From Paracoccaceae bacterium (GTDB taxonomy: Bacteria > Pseudomonadota > Alphaproteobacteria > Rhodobacterales > Rhodobacteraceae): a stretch of 43,423 bases of DNA. The position numbers and the translations under genes were made by a program. The notes under the pieces were generated by a model. That model was not told the DNA's origin and ran no database searches. It saw nothing but the letters and a program-made list of their open reading frames with translations. Every line of letters begins with the position of its first letter. Position 1 is the first letter of the stretch. The stretch is from assembly GCA_027045905.1 (NCBI GenBank), contig JALTZY010000219.1, positions 1 through 43,423 on the forward strand. The letters are read 5' to 3'. Shown here one piece after another: positions 37,539-43,423 of the stretch.

Positions 37539-38762
37539 ATGGGTGCGCCGGCGCGCCTGCTCGACCTCACGCGGCTGGTGTCGCGGGTGGGCGGTGGGGC
37601 CATGACCGGCATCGACCGGGTGGAGGCCGCCTATCTGTCACATCTGAGCGCCGCACCGGAGCCGCTATTCGCACTGGTGCGTACGGCGCTGGGCTTCGTC
37701 CTGCTGGATCGGGAGGGGGTGGAGGCCCTGCAGCCGCGCCTTTCGGGGCGCGCCGCCTGGGGGCCGCCCGATCTGCTGTCGCGCCTGACCCACCGCCGCG
37801 CCCCGATGCGCCGGCGAGCCGAAAGCGACCTCAGGATGCTGGCTCTGGCGCGCTCGGGCCGCAAGGGGCTGGCCCGGATGCTTGCGCGTCACCTGCCGGG
37901 GGGCACGGTCTGGTTCAATGTCGGTCATACCAATCTGTCCGATGACGTCTTTGCCGCGGTCCATGCCGCAGGCGGGCAGGCGCATGTGCTGGTGCATGAC
38001 ATGATCCCGCTCGAGCATCCCGAATACCAGCGCCCCGGCACCGTGGCGCTTTTCGAGCGCCGGATGCGGGTGGTTTCGCGCCGGGCCGATCTGGTGATCT
38101 ACAATTCCGCCGCCAGCCGGCGGGCTGCGGGACGGTATTTTTCCGAATGGGGGCGGGTACCGCCGGGGTTGGTGGCGCATCTGGGTATCGAGGTGCCAGA
38201 GCCCGCGCCCGATGCCCTGCCCGCCGGATTCGACCTCGCCACGCCCTATTTCGTCGCCCTGGGCACGATAGAGCCACGAAAGAACCACGCCCTGCTGCTG
38301 GATATCTGGGAGGCGCTGGCCGCGCGCGGCCCGGTGCCCAATCTCTGCATCGTCGGCAATCGCGGCTGGAACAACCAAGCCGTCTTCGCCCGGCTCGATG
38401 CCCGCCCCCGGGGCGTGATCGAACTGAATGACCTGCCCGACGGCGCCGTGGCGGCCCTGCTCCGGGGCGCCCGGGCGCTGCTTTTTCCGAGCCATGCCGA
38501 AGGCTTCGGCCTGCCGCCCTGCGAGGCGCACGCCCTGGGTACGCCGGTGGTCGCCTCCGATCTGCCGGTTCTCCGCGAAATCCTTGGCAACATTCCCATT
38601 TACGCGAGTCCCGCGGATATGTATTCTTGGCGCAAAACGATACAGGCCCTGGCAGAAGAAACGGAAACGAGGCAATCCACGTCCACGGGGGAAAGACAGG
38701 GCGCCGGTCCGGCGCTCCCCACCTGGGAAGAGCACTTCAACCAGGTCTTAAGGGTATCGTGA
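37539..38762 (+). CDS. Family 4 (group 1) glycosyltransferase
   Basis: A 407-residue retaining GT-B enzyme. The C-terminal domain starts with VALGTIEPRKNH and holds the EX7E motif (Glu321 and Glu329 in EGFGLPPCE), followed by GTPVVASDLPVLREI. The N-terminal acceptor domain includes TGIDRVEAAYL and HDMIPLEHPEY, typical of mannosyl- or rhamnosyl-type GT4 enzymes in polysaccharide loci. GalU lies immediately upstream; the actual sugar donor is not evident from sequence. Confidence 0.9.
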   Translation: MGAPARLLDLTRLVSRVGGGAMTGIDRVEAAYLSHLSAAPEPLFALVRTALGFVLLDREGVEALQPRLSGRAAWGPPDLLSRLTHRRAPMRRRAESDLRMLALARSGRKGLARMLARHLPGGTVWFNVGHTNLSDDVFAAVHAAGGQAHVLVHDMIPLEHPEYQRPGTVALFERRMRVVSRRADLVIYNSAASRRAAGRYFSEWGRVPPGLVAHLGIEVPEPAPDALPAGFDLATPYFVALGTIEPRKNHALLLDIWEALAARGPVPNLCIVGNRGWNNQAVFARLDARPRGVIELNDLPDGAVAALLRGARALLFPSHAEGFGLPPCEAHALGTPVVASDLPVLREILGNIPIYASPADMYSWRKTIQALAEETETRQSTSTGERQGAGPALPTWEEHFNQVLRVS

Positions 38763-38800
38763 TAGGCTGACGGGCGCGGGCGGCTGCCGAGAGGGAAGAG

Positions 38801-39811
38801 ATGGGTGCAATAAGCTCATACCGGTTGCGGTTGCAGCGCAAGCGCTGGCGCATCCGGGCCTTTCGCAAACGGCGCGAGTTGACAGCTGTCAACAATCGCA
38901 CCGACAGGATCGCGCCCGGGGATATCCTGGTCTTTTCCACCCTGCGCAACGAGCGCGTACGCCTGCCGTATTTCCTGCGTTATTACCGCAACATGGGGGT
39001 CAATCACTTCCTGATCGTGGATAACGGATCGGACGACGGATCGGCCGAATACCTGCAGGAGCAGAAGGATGTCTCGCTCTGGACCACCACCCACAGCTAC
39101 AAGCGCGCCCGCTTCGGGGTGGACTGGCTGAACTGGCTGCAGCGAAGATATGCTCACGGTCATTGGTGCCTGGTGGTCGATCCGGACGAATTCCTGGTCT
39201 ATCCGTTCTGCGATACCCGCCCCCTGCGCGCGCTGACCGACTGGCTCGATGCCTCCTCGATCCGCTCCTTTGGCACCATGCTGCTGGACATGTATCCCAA
39301 GGGGCCGCTGGGCGCACAGCCCTACCGCGAGGGGCAGGATCCGTTCGAGATCGCCGGCTGGTTCGACAGCGGCAATTACATGATCCGGAAGAACGGGAAG
39401 TTCGGCAATCTGTGGATCCAGGGCGGCCCGCGCACCCGCGCCTTCTTCTCGGATAATCCCGAGCGCAGCCCGGCGCTGAACAAGATCCCCCTGGTCAGGT
39501 GGGACCGGCGCTACACCTATGTCAGTTCGACCCACATGCTCCTGCCCCGCGGGCTCAATCTGGTATATGACGAATGGGGCGGGGAGAAGGCCTCGGGCTG
39601 CCTCCTGCACGCGAAGTTTCTCGATACTTTCGCCGCCAAGGCCGAAGAGGAACTCACGCGCCGCCAGCATTATGCCAACAGCCACGAATACCGGGCCTAC
39701 GAAGCGCGCCTCAGGGAAAATCCCGATCTCTGGTGCCGGTGGAGCGAGAAATACATAAACTGGCGTCAGCTGGAGATCCTCGGCCTGATGTCGAAAGGGA
39801 ACTGGGCATGA
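38801..39811 (+). CDS. Family 2-like (GT92-type) glycosyltransferase
   Basis: A 336-residue GT-A type glycosyltransferase. Signatures are FSTLRNERVRLPYFLRYYR (45-63), LIVDNGSDDGS (71-81) and the metal-binding DPDEF at 127-131. This pattern is that of the Glyco_tranf_2_4/GT92-like group, common in Rhodobacterales surface-glycan loci. GAGGGAAGAG precedes the ATG. It overlaps the next gene as ATGA, so both are probably translated together. Confidence 0.87.
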   Translation: MGAISSYRLRLQRKRWRIRAFRKRRELTAVNNRTDRIAPGDILVFSTLRNERVRLPYFLRYYRNMGVNHFLIVDNGSDDGSAEYLQEQKDVSLWTTTHSYKRARFGVDWLNWLQRRYAHGHWCLVVDPDEFLVYPFCDTRPLRALTDWLDASSIRSFGTMLLDMYPKGPLGAQPYREGQDPFEIAGWFDSGNYMIRKNGKFGNLWIQGGPRTRAFFSDNPERSPALNKIPLVRWDRRYTYVSSTHMLLPRGLNLVYDEWGGEKASGCLLHAKFLDTFAAKAEEELTRRQHYANSHEYRAYEARLRENPDLWCRWSEKYINWRQLEILGLMSKGNWA

Positions 39812-41505
39812 GTGTCGGCTTCGTCATGCTGGTCCACGAGGCACTGAACCGGGCCGAGCAGGTTGCGCGGCACTGGGCGGGCAAGGGCTGCCCGGTGGTG
39901 ATTCATGTGGACAGGCGCGTGCCGCGTGCCGAATATGACGCTTTCGCCAGGAGCCTCTCCGACTTCGACAATATCCTGTTTTCCACCCGACACCGCTGCG
40001 AATGGGGCACCTGGTCGCTGGTCGAGGCGACGATCACCGCGACCCGTCTGATGCTCCGGCGTTTTGCCGAGGTGCGTCATGTCTACCTGGCGTCGGGCTC
40101 CTGCCTGCCGCTGAGACCGGTGGAGGAACTGATCGCCTATCTCGAAGAACGACCGCTGACAAACTTCATCGAAAGCGTCACCACCGAAGATGTGCCCTGG
40201 ACCGTCGGCGGGCTCGATTCCGAGCGCTTTACCCTGCGCTTTCCTTTTTCCTGGAAGCGCCACCGGCGGCTGTTTGACGGCTATGTAAAGCTGCAGCGCA
40301 AGATCGGCTTCAGGCGGCGTATCCCGCTCGGCCTGGTGCCGCATATGGGCAGCCAATGGTGGTGCCTGACCCGCCAGACCCTGACCACGATCTTCGACGA
40401 CCCGGATTACGAGGAATATGTCCGCTATTTCCGCAAGGTGTGGATTCCGGACGAGAGCTATTTCCAGACCATGGTGCGGCTCTATTCGGCCAATATCGAA
40501 AGCCGCTCGCTGACGCTTTCCAAGTTCGATTTTCAGGGCAAGCCGCATATCTTCTACGACGATCACCTGCAGCTGTTGCGCCGCTCCGATTGCTTCGTCG
40601 CGCGCAAGATCTGGCCTCATGCGGACAGGCTCTATCAGAGCTTCCTGTCGGAATCCGCTGGCACCGTGACCCGGGCCGAGCCCAATCCGGGCAAGATCGA
40701 CCGACTTTTCTCGAAGGCGGTCGAGCGGCGCACCAGGGGGCGGCCAGGTCTCTACATGCAGAGCCGTTTTCCCAATCAGGGCTGGGAAAACGGCAAGACC
40801 AGCGCGCAATATTCGGTGTTTCAGGGCTTTGCCGAACTGTTCGAGGATTTCGAAGCCTGGCTGGGCCGGGTTGTGGGCGCGCGGGTGCATGGCCACCTCT
40901 TCGCTCCGGAGCGGGTGGAATTCGCCGCCGGCGCCGAGGTCTTTGCCGGCGCTCTGACCGATAGCGCCGCCATTCGCGACTACAATCCCCGCGCCTTCTT
41001 CACCAACCTGATCTGGAACACCCGCGGCGAGCGCCAGTGCTTCCAGTACGGCCCCCGCGACAATCAGGAGGTCGGTTGGTTCATGGCCACCGACCCCAAT
41101 GCCCAGATCTCCGTCATTTCCGGTGCCTGGGCGGTGCCGCTGTTTCATTCGAACAGGGACTTTTCCGAGATACGCAAGGAGGCGGCACGGCTGCAGAAGA
41201 TTGAGAGCGAATTTCTCGATACCCTGCGCTCGCCCTGGGCCAAGGCCAGGGTGCGGATATGGACCATGGCCGATTTCGTCGAGGCGCCGATGGAGCCCCT
41301 GCAGACGATCATCGACGAGATCGGCACCCGCTCCGCCCACCGGCTGACCGCTGCGCCGCGCATGGTGTCGCTGGATGGTTTCGGGCAATTTCTGCAGAAT
41401 CTCAAGAATCAGGGGATGCACCCCCATCTCATGGGCGATTTCCCTACCGGCATCGCCACCGTGCAGAATCGCCCGTCGGCCGGAAAACCCTATCTTGTAA
41501 AGTGA
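39808..41505 (+). CDS. GT14-type (core-2/I-branching-like) glycosyltransferase with C-terminal domain of unknown function
   Basis: The 565-residue product begins MSVGFVMLVHEALNRAEQ. Its first 290 residues resemble family 14 enzymes (beta-1,6-N-acetylglucosaminyl- or xylosyltransferases): VIHVDRR, YLASGSCLPLRP, GSQWWCLTR, and VWIPDESYFQTMVRL. The remaining 270 residues, rich in aromatic residues, match the domain I know as DUF5928 from memory. The frame is open to 39574, but the ATG at 39808 overlaps the preceding stop. The acceptor and the role of the second domain are unknown. Confidence 0.82.
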   Translation: MSVGFVMLVHEALNRAEQVARHWAGKGCPVVIHVDRRVPRAEYDAFARSLSDFDNILFSTRHRCEWGTWSLVEATITATRLMLRRFAEVRHVYLASGSCLPLRPVEELIAYLEERPLTNFIESVTTEDVPWTVGGLDSERFTLRFPFSWKRHRRLFDGYVKLQRKIGFRRRIPLGLVPHMGSQWWCLTRQTLTTIFDDPDYEEYVRYFRKVWIPDESYFQTMVRLYSANIESRSLTLSKFDFQGKPHIFYDDHLQLLRRSDCFVARKIWPHADRLYQSFLSESAGTVTRAEPNPGKIDRLFSKAVERRTRGRPGLYMQSRFPNQGWENGKTSAQYSVFQGFAELFEDFEAWLGRVVGARVHGHLFAPERVEFAAGAEVFAGALTDSAAIRDYNPRAFFTNLIWNTRGERQCFQYGPRDNQEVGWFMATDPNAQISVISGAWAVPLFHSNRDFSEIRKEAARLQKIESEFLDTLRSPWAKARVRIWTMADFVEAPMEPLQTIIDEIGTRSAHRLTAAPRMVSLDGFGQFLQNLKNQGMHPHLMGDFPTGIATVQNRPSAGKPYLVK

Positions 41506-41512
41506 GCCCCGG

Positions 41513-42937
41513 ATGGACCGCCCCTTTGACAGCTTCGTGATCCTTGCCGAGATGCGCACCGGGAGCAATTTCCTCGAAAGCAATCTCGATGCCTTTCCGG
41601 GGCTCAAATGCCATGGCGAGGCGTTCAATCCGCATTTCATCGTTGACCCGAAGCGCAAGGATCTCTTCGGTATCACCCGGGCTGCGCGCGATGCGGACCC
41701 GCTGCGCCTGATCGAGGTGATGAAGGCGAAGACCGAGGGCATCCCCGGCTTTCGCTACTTTCACGACCATGACCCGCGGGTGTTCGATGCGGTGATGGCG
41801 GATCGGCGCTGCGCCAAGATCGTGCTCACCCGCAACGTGGTCGAGAGCTATGTTTCCCACCGCATCGCCCAGGCGACCGACCAGTGGCGGCTGGGCGACA
41901 TGAAGAATGCCCGCACCGCAAAGGTGCGCTTCGAACCGGAAGGGTTCGAGCGGATGCTGCTGGCACGCAAGGCCTTTCAGGAGAAGATCCTGCGCGCGCT
42001 TCAGGTCTCGGGGCAGACGGCCTTTTACATCGACTACGAGGACATCCAGAATCTCGACGTGATCAACGGGCTCGCGCGCTTTCTCGGCGAAAAGACGCGG
42101 CTTGAGGCCTTTACCGGCAAGACCAAGAAGCAGAACCCCCAGGCGCTGGCCGACAAGGTAACCAATTACGACGAGATGCAGAAGGCGCTGGCCCGGATAG
42201 ACCATTACGATCTCGGCCGGCTGCCCAATTTCGAGCCCCGCCGCGGCCCGCTGGTGCCTTCCTATGTGGCCGGCGACAAGGTGGCGCTGCTGTTCATGCC
42301 GGTGCGTGGTGCGGGCAATGCGCGTCTGCGCCAGTGGCTTGCCGACATGGAGGGGTGCGCGCCCGAGGCCCTGCATGGCGGGTTTTCGCAAAAGACCCTG
42401 CGCCAGTGGAAGCGCGGCCACCCGGGCCACCGCTCCTTTACCCTGCTCAGCCACCCGGTCGCGCGCCTGCACCGGGCCTTCTGCCGCCATATCCTGGGCG
42501 AGGGCCCCGGAGCCTATCCCGAGATTCGACGCACCCTGCGCGAGGTTTACGACCTGCCCCTGCCCGAGCATGGCCTGCCGCAGGATGCCGATGCCCACCG
42601 CGCCGCATTCATCGCCTTTGCCGGCTGGGTCAGGGGCAATCTCAACGGCCAGACCTCGATCCGGGTCGATGGCGCCTGGGCGTCGCAGGGCAAGATCATC
42701 CAGGGCTTCGCCCAGTTCATCCTGCCCGATCACATCCTGCGCGAAGACCGGCTCGAACAGGGGCTGCAGGCCGTGGCGGGCGAGGTGGGCCTTGCCCCCG
42801 CGCCGTTGCCCCCGGCCGAGCCCGACACGCCCTTTGCCCTAGAAGACATCTATGACGGCGAGGTGGAAAAGGCCGTGCGTGCCGCCTATCAGCGCGATTA
42901 CATGCTGTTCGGCTTCGGTCCCTGGCTCAGCGCGTGA
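41513..42937 (+). CDS. Two-domain sulfotransferase-like protein
   Basis: The N-terminal half (about 1-240) looks like a Stf0/NodH-type sulfotransferase: a PAPS 5'-phosphosulfate loop EMRTGSNFLESNL (13-25) and a 3'-phosphate segment TRNVVESYVSHRIA near 105-118. The second half (about 245-474) looks like a degenerate second sulfotransferase: FMPVRGAGNARLRQWL in the place of the P-loop and SHPVARLHRAF in the place of the RDPxxRxxSAY region. It starts seven bases after the GT14 gene. It would transfer sulfate from PAPS to a glycan. The second domain may bind rather than catalyse. Its 3' end overlaps the opposite oxidase gene by 11 bases. Confidence 0.8.
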   Translation: MDRPFDSFVILAEMRTGSNFLESNLDAFPGLKCHGEAFNPHFIVDPKRKDLFGITRAARDADPLRLIEVMKAKTEGIPGFRYFHDHDPRVFDAVMADRRCAKIVLTRNVVESYVSHRIAQATDQWRLGDMKNARTAKVRFEPEGFERMLLARKAFQEKILRALQVSGQTAFYIDYEDIQNLDVINGLARFLGEKTRLEAFTGKTKKQNPQALADKVTNYDEMQKALARIDHYDLGRLPNFEPRRGPLVPSYVAGDKVALLFMPVRGAGNARLRQWLADMEGCAPEALHGGFSQKTLRQWKRGHPGHRSFTLLSHPVARLHRAFCRHILGEGPGAYPEIRRTLREVYDLPLPEHGLPQDADAHRAAFIAFAGWVRGNLNGQTSIRVDGAWASQGKIIQGFAQFILPDHILREDRLEQGLQAVAGEVGLAPAPLPPAEPDTPFALEDIYDGEVEKAVRAAYQRDYMLFGFGPWLSA

Positions 42938-43376
42938 AGCGCGCCGGGCTGTAGGAGGCGAGCGATATGTCGGGTGCCTCACCCGCGATCAGTTGCGCCA
43001 GCAGCCGGCCTGTCCTTGCCGCGCCGGTCAGGCCGATATGGTGGTGCCCAAAAGCCATCCAGGCGCCCGCCAGCCCCGGCACCGCCCCGATCACCGGCAG
43101 CGAATCGGGCAGGGTCGGGCGGTGACCCATCCAGCTTTGCTCCGATTTCCAGCGCAGGCGCGGCATCGCCCGGCGCAGGTGGCGCCGCAGCAGCGCCAGC
43201 GGCGCCTGCGAGGGCGGGGCCGAGAGCCCGCCGAACTCGACGATCCCCGCCAGGCGCAACCGCCTTTCCATCGGGGTGATGACGAACCTGCCCGCCGAGA
43301 GCATCACCGGCACGCGCGGCATGAAGGAAGGCTCGATCCGCCCCAGGCCCCAGCCTCGCCCGCCCCCCCGCCGCAC
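42927..43376 (-). CDS. FAD-dependent D-amino-acid oxidase/dehydrogenase-type protein, C-terminal part
   Basis: The visible 149-residue frame carries a DAO/DadA-type C-terminal half: VITPMERRLRLAGIVEFGG, then LPDSLPVIGAVPGLAGAWMAFGHHHIGLT, the closing FAD-contact region. The first 15-20 residues (Gly/Arg-rich) come from the C-rich edge of the window and do not look like the family, which should have RGYH-like sequence there, so the gene is incomplete and its start lies beyond the window. It overlaps the sulfotransferase gene tail to tail. Confidence 0.75.
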   Translation of the reverse strand: MRRGGGRGWGLGRIEPSFMPRVPVMLSAGRFVITPMERRLRLAGIVEFGGLSAPPSQAPLALLRRHLRRAMPRLRWKSEQSWMGHRPTLPDSLPVIGAVPGLAGAWMAFGHHHIGLTGAARTGRLLAQLIAGEAPDISLASYSPARFTR

Positions 43377-43423
43377 CTTTCCCCCCCTCCGCCGCCCCCC
43401 CCCCGCCGCCCACGCCCCTGCCG
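43363..43423. other. Low-complexity C-rich end of the window, probably unreliable sequence
   Basis: The last 60 bases consist of C-runs of seven to eleven broken by G, T and A. The oxidase reading frame loses its family pattern exactly here. This looks like degraded base-calling at a contig end rather than real low-complexity DNA. Confidence 0.6.

Noticed and set aside
1-43423. tRNA genes, insertion sequences, CRISPR arrays, riboswitches, CIRCE
   Set aside because: Intergenic spaces were read for cloverleaf, transposase, repeat-spacer and CIRCE patterns and none was found; most gaps are under 140 bases.

Overview
The window reads as a piece of an alphaproteobacterial chromosome, most likely a Rhodobacterales member (Rhodobacter/Roseobacter group). 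The evidence is the gene order rho-mnmE-mnmG-rsmG-parA-parB next to hemJ, two coding-embedded parS sites, a CTTG-N18-CYTATNTNNG heat-shock promoter, the HrcA/GrpE pair, and a GT14/sulfotransferase set of a kind seen in that order. Genus cannot be told from the sequence alone. Bases 1-8000 are visibly more A+T-rich than the rest; from about 10 kb on the DNA is strongly G+C-rich.

Layout. (1) 1-530: intergenic, with a strong hairpin at the left edge, then A+T-rich DNA with DnaA-box-like words; a candidate for or near the replication origin. (2) 531-7878, plus strand: hemJ, rho, then the tightly packed mnmE-mnmG-rsmG-parA-parB cluster (tRNA wobble modification, 16S rRNA methylation, chromosome partition), with a near-perfect parS over the mnmG start codon and a perfect one inside rsmG. 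(3) 7875-10340, minus strand: rph-rdgB-hemW. (4) 10408-12081: hrcA-grpE heat-shock pair. (5) 12072-21639: housekeeping genes on both strands: mutS, galE, maeB, a ribokinase-family gene, argG, ilvA. (6) 21636-23838: an Hpt protein, a response regulator fused to a PP2C-type phosphatase, and a Nudix protein with an altered signature. (7) 23908-28436, plus strand: tightly packed hslO, CoA-pyrophosphatase-type Nudix gene, CCA-adding-enzyme family gene, RNA m5U methyltransferase, and an L,D-transpeptidase-like lipoprotein. (8) 28509-31637, minus strand: dnaK-dnaJ with a heat-shock promoter and a terminator-like hairpin between the genes. (9) alkB and a frameshifted secreted-protein gene. (10) 33470-42937: a surface-polysaccharide region: an ABC-2 export permease facing a seven-gene run of cysQ, GT2, galU, GT4, GT2-like, GT14 with a C-terminal extension, and a two-domain sulfotransferase. 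(11) The right edge is the C-terminal part of a FAD amino-acid oxidase-type gene that runs into C-rich, probably unreliable sequence.

The most coherent accessory system is the polysaccharide region. GalU makes UDP-glucose, several glycosyltransferases assemble a glycan, the last gene is sulfotransferase-like, and the first gene (CysQ) would remove the PAP left by sulfation. This suggests a sulfated exported glycan; it is an inference from gene content.

A second unexplained pattern is a recurring octamer, GTCTCTAA/TTAGAGAC, found in pairs with constant spacing inside unrelated genes (mutS, the ribokinase gene, hpt, cca, a glycosyltransferase). No tRNA, rRNA, insertion sequence or CRISPR array was seen.
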